64,000 nucleotides of DNA from Pandoraea thiooxydans (GCF_001931675.1 NZ_CP014839.1:3782001-3846000); one strand, 5' to 3'. Counted from the first letter of the stretch, positions 16,718-25,208 are shown. A program made the numbers and translations. The notes: generated by a model from the letters alone, not told the origin.

Positions 16718-17421
16718 GCCATCTGCAGATCCGTAATCTGCGCACGGGCTACGACAAGGTGGACGTGCTCCACGATATTTCAATCGACGTCGCGCCCGGC
16801 AAGATCACCTGCATTCTGGGAGCCAACGGCGCGGGCAAGAGTACGTTGATCCGGGCAATCCTCGGCTTGACGCCGCCGCGTGCGGGCCAAGTGCTGTGGG
16901 ACGACACCGATCTGTGCGGCGAGAAGACCCATCGCATCATTGCCAGAGGCATCGCCTGCATTCCGGAGGGGCGCAAGGTGTTTCCCCGCATGAGCGTCGA
17001 GGAGAATCTCATGCTCGGCGCCTATCTCGAGAAGGGCGGTGCCCAGGTACGCGAGCGCATCGAGCGCGTCTACGGCATCTTTCCGCGCCTGCGCGAACGT
17101 GCGCGCCAGCTCGCCGGCACGATGTCGGGCGGCGAACAGGCGATGGTGTCGATCGGCCGGGGCCTGATGGCCGCGCCCCGGCTGCTGCTGATCGACGAGC
17201 CATCGCTGGGGCTCTCGCCGCTGTTCGTCAAGGAGAACTTCAAGGTCATCAAGCAGATCAACGAGCTCGGCACCACGGTGCTGCTCGTCGAACAGAACGC
17301 TCACCAGACGCTGGCGATTTCGCACTACGGCTACGTGTTGTCGCAAGGGCGCGTGGTGGCCTGCGGCACGGCGCAGCAGTTGACCGAAAATAACGAAGTG
17401 CGCGCGGCCTACTTCGCCTGA
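16714..17421 (+). CDS. ABC transporter ATP-binding protein (LivF family)
   Basis: 235 aa. Walker A GANGAGKST at about residue 36, signature MSGGEQAMVSIGRGLM, Walker B LLLIDEPSLGLSP. The segment GRKVFPRMSVEENLMLGAY is the LivF marker. It pairs with the LivG-type subunit, whose own signature is degenerate, so one of the two ATP sites may be weak. The gene ends 24 bp before the amidase gene, so the operon continues. Confidence 0.93.
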   Translation: MSHLQIRNLRTGYDKVDVLHDISIDVAPGKITCILGANGAGKSTLIRAILGLTPPRAGQVLWDDTDLCGEKTHRIIARGIACIPEGRKVFPRMSVEENLMLGAYLEKGGAQVRERIERVYGIFPRLRERARQLAGTMSGGEQAMVSIGRGLMAAPRLLLIDEPSLGLSPLFVKENFKVIKQINELGTTVLLVEQNAHQTLAISHYGYVLSQGRVVACGTAQQLTENNEVRAAYFA

Positions 17422-17445
17422 GCGCGCGGGCATGGGAAAAACCAT

Positions 17446-18735
17446 ATGACTGACATGCTGGCATTGAGCGTACGCGAACTCGCGCGTCGGGTAGCACAAC
17501 ACGCTTTGAGCGCCGAGGCGATCGTGCGCGCGTATCTCCAACAGATCGAGGCGCAAGAGCCCGTGTTGCACGCTTGGCAATATGTCGACGCGGCGCTGGC
17601 GCTCGCGCAGGCCCGCCGCATCGACGCGGCGGGTGCTGGCGGGCTGCTTGCCGGCGTGCCGGTCGCCGTCAAGGACATGATGGACACCGCCGATATGCCA
17701 AGCGGTTACGGCTCGCCGATCTACGCGGCACACCGGCCCGTGACCGATGCGGCGGCGGTGGCCGCGGTGCGCGCCGCGGGCGGGATCGTGCTGGGCAAGA
17801 CGGTAACGACCGAATTCGCGACCTTCCAGCCCGGGCCGACCGTCAACCCTCGCTCGCCCGATCTGAGCGCACCGCACACGCCAGGCGGTTCGTCGAGCGG
17901 CTCGGCCGCCGCCGTGGCAGCCCGCATGGCGGCGGTCGCGTTCGGCACCCAGACTGCGGCGTCGATCGTGCGCCCGGCCTCGTTCTGCGGCATCGTCGGC
18001 TACAAGCCGACCTTCGGCACGCTGTCAAGCGCCGGGGTCAAACCGCTGGCACCGAGCCTCGATACGCTCGGCGTGCTGACCCGGCGCGTCGATGACGCGG
18101 CTTTTTTCGTGGGGGTTCTCGCGCAGCGCGAGTTCGCCATTGAAACAGCCAGCACGCTGCGCGTCGGCATCTGCCCGACGCCATACTGGGATGCCGCGAC
18201 GCCGGCCAGCCGGCAGACGCTGATCGATGCGGCGGGTTTGCTCGAGACAACCGGCGCCAAGATCGCCGACGCGGTGCTGCCGCACGCTTGCGACGATCTT
18301 GCCGAGGTGCAAGCCGCGATCATGGGCTACGAAGCATCGCTGGCCTATACGCCCGAGTGCCGCACGCACCTGAGCGATCTGAGCCAGCCGTTTCGCGAAG
18401 TGCTGGCCGCAGGCGCGGCGCTGGGCGGTGCGCGCTACGCGGCCTTGCAACGCCAGGCCGAGCAGGGTCGCCATGCGCTCGCGGCGCTGTTCGACCGGTT
18501 CGACGTGCTGCTGGCGCCGAGCGCGGCCGGCGAAGCGCCGGCGGGGCTGGCTTCCACCGGGGATCCGCTGTTCAGCCGCATGTGGACCCTGCTTGGCAAC
18601 CCTTGCGTGAACGTGCCGGTCGGTCACGGCCCCGCCGGGCTGCCGATCGGCGTAACCGTGATTGGCCCGCGCTGGCGCGACGAGGCCGCGTTATCGGCCG
18701 CCGCGCGGCTCGAACAGGCCCTGGGCGCGGGCTGA
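17446..18735 (+). CDS. Amidase (amidase-signature family) in the ABC transporter operon
   Basis: 429 aa. Catalytic Lys76 (VAVKDMMD), cis-Ser149 (HTPGGSSSGS) and nucleophile Ser173 (GTQTAASIVRP) keep the 24-residue spacing of the family. The nucleophile loop reads TQTAAS instead of the common SDxGGS, as in allophanate hydrolase/AtzE-like and biuret-pathway amidases. Together with the transporter and the M20 hydrolase it suggests import of a nitrogen compound and stepwise release of ammonia. The substrate is not identifiable. Confidence 0.88.
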   Translation: MTDMLALSVRELARRVAQHALSAEAIVRAYLQQIEAQEPVLHAWQYVDAALALAQARRIDAAGAGGLLAGVPVAVKDMMDTADMPSGYGSPIYAAHRPVTDAAAVAAVRAAGGIVLGKTVTTEFATFQPGPTVNPRSPDLSAPHTPGGSSSGSAAAVAARMAAVAFGTQTAASIVRPASFCGIVGYKPTFGTLSSAGVKPLAPSLDTLGVLTRRVDDAAFFVGVLAQREFAIETASTLRVGICPTPYWDAATPASRQTLIDAAGLLETTGAKIADAVLPHACDDLAEVQAAIMGYEASLAYTPECRTHLSDLSQPFREVLAAGAALGGARYAALQRQAEQGRHALAALFDRFDVLLAPSAAGEAPAGLASTGDPLFSRMWTLLGNPCVNVPVGHGPAGLPIGVTVIGPRWRDEAALSAAARLEQALGAG

Positions 18736-18790
18736 TGTGCCGCGCCCCGATTCCCTCAATTCAATAAACACAATCTCAGGCAATCACGAT

Positions 18791-20095
18791 ATGAGCAGTA
18801 CCGACGTCAGTCACATAGCGGCCGATGCAGCGGCGCACGCACAGGATGCCGTCGCCAGCGGTCGCCTCAACGAAGCCATCGAAGCGTTGGCCGCGTTCGG
18901 CGGACGCAGCGACGGCGGTGTCTCCCGCGAAACATTGACCCCGCTGGATTTGCAGGCGCGACGCCATTTGATCGAGCGCGCCCGCGCGCTCGGCTGCGAG
19001 GTTCGTGTCGACGCGTGCGGTAATTTGTTTTTTCGGCGCGCAGGGCAGCAAGCGGACTTGCCGCCGGTGCTCACCGGCAGCCATATCGACACCCAACCGG
19101 TGGGCGGCAAACTCGATGGCGCCTACGGCGTGATCGCGGGGCTCGAGGTTATCCAGGCGTTGAACGATGCCTCCGTCGCCACCCGGCGTCCGGTCGAGGT
19201 GGTGGTTTGGACCAATGAGGAGGGGGCGCGCTTCGGACCCGGGGCCATGGGCTCGAGCGCATTCGCCAAGCCCGAGCGCCTGACCGGTTATCGTACCTCG
19301 CGCGACGCCGCAGGCGTCACCTTCGGCGCTGCGCTCGACGCCGCGCTGGCACAGGTCGGCGATGTCAACAGTTGCCCGCTCGGCCACCCGGTCCACGCAT
19401 GCGTCGAATTGCACATCGAGCAGGGGCCTGTGCTCGAGGCGGCCAATGTCCCGCTGGGCGTCGTGACCGGCATCCAGGGCGTGCGGTGGTTCAGCGTCAA
19501 GATCTTGGGGGCTGCTGCGCACGCGGGCACGACGCCCATGGAGGTACGGCGCGACGCGATGCGCGCGGCAATGGCGCTGGCCAATCGGTTGTACGCATGC
19601 GCCGATGCGGCGCGCGCTCAAGGGTTGCGCATGACGCTCGGCCGGTGGCGGGTCGACCCGAATTCGATCAATACGATTGCCGGCGACGTGGAATTCACGG
19701 TCGACGCGCGCTGCGTCGACGAAGCGGTGCTGGCCGGCTTCGAAGCCTCGCTAAGGGATGCCGTGACCAATCTCGATGCGTCCGACGGCTATGCCGCCCA
19801 GGTGCAGAGCCTGTTTGCACGCGGCATGACGCGCTTCCCACCGGAGATGGCCGCCCTCATCGAACGCGGCTGCGCCCGTGCGGCCGCCAATGCGGGCGAG
19901 CAAGCGCCGATAAGGCTCACATCCGGCGCCTTCCACGACGCAATGTACGTCGCGGACGTATGTCCGACCGCGATGATTTTTGTGCCGAGCCGCGCGGGCA
20001 TCAGTCATAATGCTGCCGAGTATACGGAGCCCCGCCAGCTTTATCTGGGCGCAAAGGCACTGGCCTATGCCGTGACCGAACTGGCTTGCCGGTAA
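18791..20095 (+). CDS. M20-family Zn hydrolase (N-carbamoyl-L-amino acid hydrolase / allantoate amidohydrolase type)
   Basis: 434 aa from the ATG at 18791. Metal-site motifs of the HyuC/AllC group are all present: GSHIDTQPVGGKLDGAYGV (His and bridging Asp), WTNEEGARF, ELHIEQGPVLE, and near the C-terminus SGAFHDAMYVADVCPTAMIFVPSRAGISHN. These enzymes split N-carbamoyl amino acids, allantoate or ureidoglycolate, releasing CO2 and ammonia. The gene lies 55 bp after the amidase and 20 bp before the XRE-cupin regulator. This supports a nitrogen-salvage operon. Confidence 0.9.
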   Translation: MSSTDVSHIAADAAAHAQDAVASGRLNEAIEALAAFGGRSDGGVSRETLTPLDLQARRHLIERARALGCEVRVDACGNLFFRRAGQQADLPPVLTGSHIDTQPVGGKLDGAYGVIAGLEVIQALNDASVATRRPVEVVVWTNEEGARFGPGAMGSSAFAKPERLTGYRTSRDAAGVTFGAALDAALAQVGDVNSCPLGHPVHACVELHIEQGPVLEAANVPLGVVTGIQGVRWFSVKILGAAAHAGTTPMEVRRDAMRAAMALANRLYACADAARAQGLRMTLGRWRVDPNSINTIAGDVEFTVDARCVDEAVLAGFEASLRDAVTNLDASDGYAAQVQSLFARGMTRFPPEMAALIERGCARAAANAGEQAPIRLTSGAFHDAMYVADVCPTAMIFVPSRAGISHNAAEYTEPRQLYLGAKALAYAVTELACR

Positions 20096-20115
20096 CCTCT
20101 CGAGCCAGTCCCATC

Positions 20116-20715
20116 ATGAAAACATCCAACCGCGGCACCGAGACCCAACCCGCGCCGGACGACACGGCCACGCCCCAGGCGCTGCTCGGCGGCAGACTGC
20201 GTCACGCACGCCGCATGTCCGGCCTGACGCTGTTGCAGTTGGCGCAGAAGGCCAATTGCTCGGAAAGCCTGATTTCCAAGATAGAGAAAGGCAATACCAC
20301 GCCTTCGCTGGCCACCCTGCATCGGCTGGCGGTCGCGCTGGAAACCAATATCGCCGCGCTGACCTCGCCGGCGGAACCCACCGGGGGGCCGGTGATGCGG
20401 CAAGGCGACCGACCCGTGATCCGCGGCGGAGGCATTGCGCTCGAGCGCGTCGTGCTGCCAACCCGAAACGGCTTGCTGCAGGCGAACATTCATATCCTCG
20501 ATCCGGGCGAAGGCAGCGACGGGCAAATCGAGCACATCGGCGAGGAAGTCGGGTACGTCCTCGAAGGCACCGTCGAGCTGACTTTACGGGATGCGAGCTA
20601 CATACTGCATGCGGGAGACGCTTTCACCTTCACCAGCGAGACGCCCCACGGCTATCGCAATGCGGGGGAGGCGACGGCCCGGATCCTGTGGGTCAATACA
20701 CCGGCAACCTATTGA
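20116..20715 (+). CDS. XRE-family regulator with C-terminal cupin domain
   Basis: 199 aa from the ATG at 20116; a TTG ten codons upstream is less likely. Residues 25-85 are the helix-turn-helix (LLGGRLRHARRMSGLTLLQLAQKANCSESLISKIEKGNTTPSLATLHRLA), and residues 115-195 a cupin (HIGEEVGYVLEGTVEL, GDAFTFTSETPHGYRN). This architecture (PuuR-like) typically represses amine or nitrogen catabolism genes and senses a pathway intermediate. Being last in the operon it may feed back on it. Confidence 0.92.
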   Translation: MKTSNRGTETQPAPDDTATPQALLGGRLRHARRMSGLTLLQLAQKANCSESLISKIEKGNTTPSLATLHRLAVALETNIAALTSPAEPTGGPVMRQGDRPVIRGGGIALERVVLPTRNGLLQANIHILDPGEGSDGQIEHIGEEVGYVLEGTVELTLRDASYILHAGDAFTFTSETPHGYRNAGEATARILWVNTPATY

Positions 20716-20742
20716 AAAGGATGCCGGTGGCACGACGGCGCG

Positions 20743-21030
20743 TTACACGCCTTCGACCAGTACGGCCCGATAGGTAGCGCCCTTGTAGCGGTGCTGCGCC
20801 ACCTTCTGGTATTGCGCGCCGTCATACCATGCGCGGGCGGCATTCGTGTCGGGAAACTCGACGATGACGACGCCCTCGGGCGCCGCGCCCTCCAGCACTT
20901 GCTGCGCCCCGTAAGCGGCGAGCACCTTGATCGGGTGGCCTTTAAAGGTATCTGCCACCGCCGCCATATAGGCTTTGAGCTCGGTCGGATCCTGAGTACT
21001 CTCGCGTGTGAAAACGATGTAAGTTGCCAT
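20743..21030 (-). CDS. DUF1330 domain protein
   Basis: 95 aa, a complete DUF1330 ferredoxin-like domain (MATYIVFTRESTQDPTELKAYM; VLAAYGAQQVLEGAAPEGVVIVEFPDTNAARAWYDGAQYQKV). The block GVVIVEFPD...AWYDS-like is the family signature. Function unknown. It converges with the regulator gene and is on the same strand as the flavin reductase, 95 bp downstream of it. Confidence 0.88.
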   Translation of the reverse strand: MATYIVFTRESTQDPTELKAYMAAVADTFKGHPIKVLAAYGAQQVLEGAAPEGVVIVEFPDTNAARAWYDGAQYQKVAQHRYKGATYRAVLVEGV

Positions 21031-21125
21031 GCGTGACGCTCCTGATGAAGTGATGATGGGTAACGGACGGCGAGCGCGGCGTCCATTTGGCGGCCATCTC
21101 GAGTTCGCCGACGCCTCAATTCTCC

Positions 21126-21668
21126 CTAAACCCCCGCCGGCAGCTTGCTCGCCATCATCTTGCGCCTATCCAGCCTGCGGCCATCGACGATGAAGGTGCC
21201 GTCGCCCACCGCATGCACCACGCGCTTTTCCTTGCGCGTCGTGTCGACGTAGGCGGCCACGGCCTGCAGCACGACGATGTTGTGCTTCTCGACGATGTCG
21301 ATGACCTGGCATTCGATATTGGCCAGACACTCCTTGATCAGCGGCGGCTTGACATGCCGGGCCGGCACGCGGGTGAGCTTGAATTTGGCGAACTTGTCGG
21401 TGTCGACGCCAGAGCAGGTGCCGATGCCCACCACCCTGTCGAGCAGATCGACGGTGGGAATCGCGATCACGCATTCGCGATGCTTGCGCAGCGCCGCGTA
21501 GGAGTAATTCCACTCGCCGGTCGTGATGGCGAACACCGGCGTGAAATCCATCACCATGGTCCACGAGATCGTCATGATGTTGTCTTGCCCGCCGTCATGT
21601 GTGGTCACGAGAATGACGGGCCCCGACTCCATCAGGGTGAAGGCTTTGCTGAGTTCGAGCTGACGCAT
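21126..21668 (-). CDS. Flavin reductase family protein
   Basis: 180 aa from the ATG preceded by GGAGGTGCGTG. The flavin-reductase-like (FMN-binding split-barrel) pattern runs through PVILVTTHDGGQDNIMTISWTMVMDFTPVFAITTGEWNYSY, ECVIAIPTVDLLDRVVGIGTCSGVDTDKF and LANIECQVIDIVEKHNIVV. It reduces or binds FMN. A damaged copy of the same gene is at 12024-12303, so the locus was duplicated. Two 17-bp near-identical segments within this gene mark where that copy lost 222 bp. Confidence 0.9.
   Translation of the reverse strand: MRQLELSKAFTLMESGPVILVTTHDGGQDNIMTISWTMVMDFTPVFAITTGEWNYSYAALRKHRECVIAIPTVDLLDRVVGIGTCSGVDTDKFAKFKLTRVPARHVKPPLIKECLANIECQVIDIVEKHNIVVLQAVAAYVDTTRKEKRVVHAVGDGTFIVDGRRLDRRKMMASKLPAGV
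21194..21210. repeat. 17-bp direct repeat, copy 1, inside flavin reductase gene
   Basis: AGGTGCCGTCGCCCACC; matches the copy at 21416-21432 at 15 of 17 positions, same orientation, 222 bp apart. The distance equals the in-frame deletion in the damaged copy. Confidence 0.85.
21416..21432. repeat. 17-bp direct repeat, copy 2, inside flavin reductase gene
   Basis: AGGTGCCGATGCCCACC, partner of 21194-21210. The damaged paralogue keeps a single hybrid copy of this segment at the deletion junction. Confidence 0.85.
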
Positions 21669-21889
21669 CACGCACCTCCGATCGACAAACCGAGCCTGCC
21701 TGATGGATTGTACGCGTGGCGGAAACTGGATGTGCCGCCGTCGGCATACGCGATTTTCTGCTTGCGCGCCACGTATTTGACGGCACCTATATTCACACGC
21801 AATAAAGCCGCTCCGGCTGCGCCCTGCGCGGCGCACATCGGTGGCAGCCCGGCCGGCTGGAAAACTACCTGGCGTTGATCTTGTTTCAG

Positions 21890-22240
21890 TCAGTCCAATA
21901 TCGCTTGCAGCCGGCCAAGTGCATTCTCCACCACTTCTGCTGGCGCGCGCTCGATCTTCTTCGCTCCGCGAGCTTCGAGATCCAGTGCGCGAACCATGTT
22001 CACCAAGGCAACGCCCTGAGTTTCGGTGCCGGAACCCGACAGCGGTACCGCGAAGCCGGCGAATCGGGCGAACTCGCCGCCCTGCGTGATTGGCGCAACG
22101 AGGGCGACGCCTAGCGCATTGAACAATGCCGTCGATAACACCAGGACGGGGCGAAAATCTCCCTGCTGCTCGCGACCTGCCGTCGGATTCAAACTCACGC
22201 GCACGATGTCGCCACGATCAAACTTGACGCGTCTCACCAT
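21890..22240 (-). CDS. Type II toxin, PemK/MazF family (endoribonuclease)
   Basis: 116 aa, the normal size. FDRGDIVRVSLNPTAGREQQGDFRPVLVLS is the conserved N-terminal block of the fold, followed by VALVAPITQGG and VALVNMVRALDLEARGAKKIE. These proteins cut mRNA at short motifs when the antitoxin is lost. Its start overlaps the end of the antitoxin gene by seven bases, so translation is coupled. Arrangement antitoxin-then-toxin is standard (ChpBS/ChpB-like). Confidence 0.93.
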   Translation of the reverse strand: MVRRVKFDRGDIVRVSLNPTAGREQQGDFRPVLVLSTALFNALGVALVAPITQGGEFARFAGFAVPLSGSGTETQGVALVNMVRALDLEARGAKKIERAPAEVVENALGRLQAILD

Positions 22241-22485
22241 ATCTCACGACCTACCGGAGCACTCCCATGCCAAACCGCCAAATCGCTCGGCATCGACGCT
22301 TTCGGGTCGCACTGTGCGATGAGTTCGCTGAGCGCATACTTGCGCCGAGCCGGCTTCAGCATGAGCCCCTCCGGGCGCACATCCACAGCGAGCTTGTCGC
22401 CCAGCGCGACTTTAAGTTGATCAAGGAGCGCGGCCGGTAGCCGCACCGCTGCGCTATTGCCCCATTTTTGAATCGACAGTTCCAT
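22234..22485 (-). CDS. Type II antitoxin, AbrB/MazE family
   Basis: 83 aa from the ATG giving MELSIQKWGNSAAVRLPAALL; an ATG four codons upstream is possible but GGGG before the chosen one is well placed. The N-terminal swapped-hairpin DNA-binding domain (QKWGNSAAVRLP, LGDKLAVDVRPEGLMLKPA) is typical of MazE/ChpS. The C-terminal tail (DPKASMPSDLAVWHGSAPVGREIW) would wrap the toxin. It should repress its own operon. Confidence 0.92.
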   Translation of the reverse strand: MELSIQKWGNSAAVRLPAALLDQLKVALGDKLAVDVRPEGLMLKPARRKYALSELIAQCDPKASMPSDLAVWHGSAPVGREIW

Positions 22486-22626
22486 TGCACACCCCATGAA
22501 GTATAGCCATTGTAGATACGCAATGCTTTCAGGTCAAGTGCGTGCATCTACACCGGCGCGATGCAATTCCAACTGCTTCCCATGCCCATTGAGCGCGCCC
22601 AAATCCGGTTCCCCTTGGCGAATCCT

Positions 22627-23562
22627 CTAGCACGTCCGCTGCCCGCCCGACGGCGCCAGACGCGTCTGGGCGGGGGTAGCCGGCCGGTCCAGCGCACCGG
22701 ACGAAAACAGTACGCCGCCGATCACGAATACCGCGCCGAGCCCTTGCGCCAGGGTCACATGCTCGCCGAGGCTGATGGCGATGACCATCGTGAAGATCGG
22801 CACGAGGTCGAAGAACACCGCGGTGCGCGCCGGGCCGATGGTGCGGATGCCGTTGTTCCACCACAGATAGGCCATCACCGAGCCGAACAGGGCCATCACC
22901 GCGAGCGCCGCGACGTTCGGCGCGGCCGGCACCGGCAGCGTGCCGCCGTGCGTGGCCATGGCCAGGCCGGTGATTGCCGCACCGCCGATCAGCATGGTCG
23001 CCGTGGTGGTCTGCAGCGCCGACAGTTGCCGGATGAAGCGCTTGCCGACGATGCTGTAGACGGCCCAGCACAGGTTACCGAGCAGAATCAGTCCATTGCC
23101 GCGGCCCAGGGTGAAATGCGCCAGCATGCTCCATGCGCCGCCGGTGACCACGGTCACCACGCCGGTGAAACTGAGCGCGAGGCCCAGCACCTGGCGCCAC
23201 GAGATCCGGTCGCCGATCACCAGCGCGGTGAGCACCACGGTGATGGTGGGGTTGAGCGTCATGATCAGCGAGCCGTCGACCGACGAGGTCGTCTGCAGCC
23301 CATAGAAAAACGCCACGTTGAAGCCGAAGATGCCGAGCAGCGCCATCACGGCCAGCGGCGCCAGATTGCGGCGCACGCCCGCCCAGTCGATCCCCTCCTT
23401 GTAAAAGGTGTAGGCCGCCATTACCGCGCCGGCGGCAATGAACCGCCAGGCGGCCGCGGCCAGCGGGTCCATCGCATGCACGACGTATTTGCCGAGATTG
23501 AAGTTGGCGCCCCAGAAAAGCGTGCTCAAAACGAGTGTCAGATAAACCAGGCTCTTTTTCAT
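22627..23562 (-). CDS. EamA/DMT-family transporter
   Basis: 311 aa with ten hydrophobic segments arranged as two EamA repeats (ATLFWGANFNLGKYVVHAMDPLAAAAWRFIAAG in the first; AYLWWNNGIRTIGPARTAVFFDLVPIF in the second). Probably an inner-membrane exporter of metabolites or amino acids. It is divergent from a LysR gene. Its Shine-Dalgarno (AGGGGG) lies inside a 7-bp hairpin directly upstream, which could restrain translation. Confidence 0.9.
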   Translation of the reverse strand: MKKSLVYLTLVLSTLFWGANFNLGKYVVHAMDPLAAAAWRFIAAGAVMAAYTFYKEGIDWAGVRRNLAPLAVMALLGIFGFNVAFFYGLQTTSSVDGSLIMTLNPTITVVLTALVIGDRISWRQVLGLALSFTGVVTVVTGGAWSMLAHFTLGRGNGLILLGNLCWAVYSIVGKRFIRQLSALQTTTATMLIGGAAITGLAMATHGGTLPVPAAPNVAALAVMALFGSVMAYLWWNNGIRTIGPARTAVFFDLVPIFTMVIAISLGEHVTLAQGLGAVFVIGGVLFSSGALDRPATPAQTRLAPSGGQRTC

Positions 23563-23568
23563 GATGAC

Positions 23569-23590
23569 CCCCTGTTAGCGAAGACAGGGG
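23569..23590 (-). promoter_or_regulatory. Hairpin that includes the ribosome binding site of the EamA gene
   Basis: Arms CCCCTGT and ACAGGGG (read on the minus strand, mRNA sense) pair perfectly over 7 bp with an 8-nt loop. The 3' arm contains the gene's Shine-Dalgarno AGGGGG, five bases from the ATG. Folding would block ribosome entry. No known riboswitch or thermometer family was recognised. Confidence 0.5.
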
Positions 23591-23600
23591 TATTATTTGT

Positions 23601-23616
23601 TTTTCGAATTTGAAAA
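23601..23616. promoter_or_regulatory. Candidate LysR box between EamA and LysR genes
   Basis: TTTTC, six bases, GAAAA, an AT-rich dyad fitting the T-N11-A form. A second dyad, TTGAA-N8-TTCAA, lies closer to the LysR start (about 23632-23649). Together they could serve autoregulation and control of the transporter. Confidence 0.4.
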
Positions 23617-23650
23617 TCTACGCAAATAAATTGAATATCATTTTTCAAAA

Positions 23651-24565
23651 ATGAATGACTGGAACGATCTCCGCTATTTCCTGGCGGTGGCCCGTACCGG
23701 CGGCCTGTCGCCAGCCGCCGGCGAGCTGGCGGTGAGTCCGGCAACGGTCTCGCGCCGCATCGATGCGCTGGAACATGCGCTGGGCCTGACGCTGTTCCTG
23801 CGACGGCAAACCGGCTATCTGCTCACGGACGAGGGCGAGCGCCTGCTGGCGAGCGCCTTGCCGGTCGAACAGGCGATGCTGGGCTTCGAGCGGCAGGCCG
23901 AGGGGGTGGGAAAGCAGGCCGAGCAACTGTCGGGCACGGTGCGGGTGGCGGTGCCGGAGACGCTGGCCTCCTACTGGATCGCACCGCGTCTGAAGGCGTT
24001 TTTGGCGCAATACCCGAAGCTGCGCGTGGAACTCATCGTCGGCGTGAATTACGTCAACCTGTCGCGCCGCGACGCCGACATCGCCGTGCGCATGGCCGCG
24101 CCGACCCGGGAAGAAGAAGGCGAGTACATCGCGCAACCGCTCGGCGGCCTGCCGTTTGCCGCGTATGTCGCGGCCGGCATATCGAGCGCCGACCAGGATT
24201 GGCGCACCCTGCCCTATCTGGCCGGCGACGATTCGTGGTCGCACCTGGCCATGACGAAATGGCTGCGCGCCACCTTCGCCGGCCAGCCGCCCGCGCTGGC
24301 CAGCAACAGCATGAACGTGCAGTACATGGCAGCCTGCCAGGGGCTCGGCGTGGTGGTGTTGCCGACCTTCGTCGGCGATGGCGACGCCCGTCTGCGGCGC
24401 GTCGAGCCGGGCCATCACATTCTGTCGCGCGAGTTATGGATGATGATCCATCGCGACCTGCGCGCCAGTGGGCGCATGAGTGCGATGCGCGAGTTTTTGA
24501 CGACGATTTTCCGGGCGGACCACAGCGGCATCACGACGGGCGCGCCCCGGCCGCGGGCGCGTTGA
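23651..24565 (+). CDS. LysR-family transcriptional regulator
   Basis: 304 aa. The N-terminal winged helix (MNDWNDLRYFLAVARTGGLSPAAGELAVSPATVSRRIDALEHALG) belongs to the common NDWDDLR..FLAVA subgroup. The effector domain starts near residue 92 (GTVRVAVPETLASYWIAPRLKAFLAQYPKLRVEL). Divergent from the EamA transporter with an 88-bp AT-rich gap, so it likely controls that gene. Confidence 0.92.
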   Translation: MNDWNDLRYFLAVARTGGLSPAAGELAVSPATVSRRIDALEHALGLTLFLRRQTGYLLTDEGERLLASALPVEQAMLGFERQAEGVGKQAEQLSGTVRVAVPETLASYWIAPRLKAFLAQYPKLRVELIVGVNYVNLSRRDADIAVRMAAPTREEEGEYIAQPLGGLPFAAYVAAGISSADQDWRTLPYLAGDDSWSHLAMTKWLRATFAGQPPALASNSMNVQYMAACQGLGVVVLPTFVGDGDARLRRVEPGHHILSRELWMMIHRDLRASGRMSAMREFLTTIFRADHSGITTGAPRPRAR

Positions 24566-24598
24566 CAGCGGGGGCGCCGTCACGCGCCCGCGCCATGC

Positions 24599-24946
24599 TC
24601 AGGGGCGATTGCCGCCCTCGGGCCCGAAGAAAATGACCCAGGTCCGAAAGTCGGCGCTGAAGGTCTCGAAGCGATGTTCGACGTGCGCCGGCACGAACAG
24701 CACGTCACCGGCGGTAAACGCGCATACCTGGTCGGCGCGGCGAAAGGTGCCCGAACCCGACGAGACGATGTACAACTCGTCGCGCGTATGCGGCGACTGC
24801 GTGTCCGTCCCGCGTGGCGCGAACAGTTCCACCGAGACATCGCCCCGCTCGAACAGCACGGCAAACGGCACCGGCAGGCTCGCCAGCGCACGCGAGGCGT
24901 CGGCCTCGGAAATTTTCAGAAGGTCGTCGTTCGGCGTTGCCGCCAT
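24599..24946 (-). CDS. Cupin-domain protein
   Basis: 115 aa, a single small cupin barrel: HTRDELYIVSSGSGTFRRADQ is the first cupin motif and GDVLFVPAHVEHRFETFSADFRTWVIFFG the second, so the metal-binding His/Glu set is largely kept. GGAGG stands before the ATG. Function unknown; such proteins bind small metabolites or act as simple dioxygenases or isomerases. The gene precedes none of its neighbours closely. Confidence 0.87.
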   Translation of the reverse strand: MAATPNDDLLKISEADASRALASLPVPFAVLFERGDVSVELFAPRGTDTQSPHTRDELYIVSSGSGTFRRADQVCAFTAGDVLFVPAHVEHRFETFSADFRTWVIFFGPEGGNRP

Positions 24947-24988
24947 GTCGGTCCCTCCGGCGCCCTGCGAGCGGGCCCGTTCACAGAC

Positions 24989-25117
24989 TTACAGCGCGTG
25001 CTGCACCGTGCGCGCCGAATCCGAAATGTCCTGACCGAAACCGGCCACCGTGTTGCAGCCGGCCAGCGACAGGAGCGCACCGGCCAACAGCAGTAATGCG
25101 ATACAACGCTTGAACAT
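24989..25117 (-). CDS. Entericidin A/B-family small lipoprotein
   Basis: 42 aa. MFKRCIALLLLAGALLSLAGC is a lipoprotein signal peptide with lipobox SLAGC (Cys21), followed by NTVAGFGQDISDSARTVQHAL, the entericidin signature (NT..G.G.D....G..I). It would be lipid-anchored in the envelope. Entericidins form an antidote/toxin lipoprotein pair in enterobacteria; in Burkholderiales a lone copy is common and its role is unclear. Confidence 0.88.
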   Translation of the reverse strand: MFKRCIALLLLAGALLSLAGCNTVAGFGQDISDSARTVQHAL

Positions 25118-25208
25118 AGACCCCTCATGCATGACAAGTTAACGGTGTTGGTCAGCATGGTAGGCAAATCCGCCGGCAGGCTCAAGTCATAAATGGCGGG
25201 CGCCGCCA

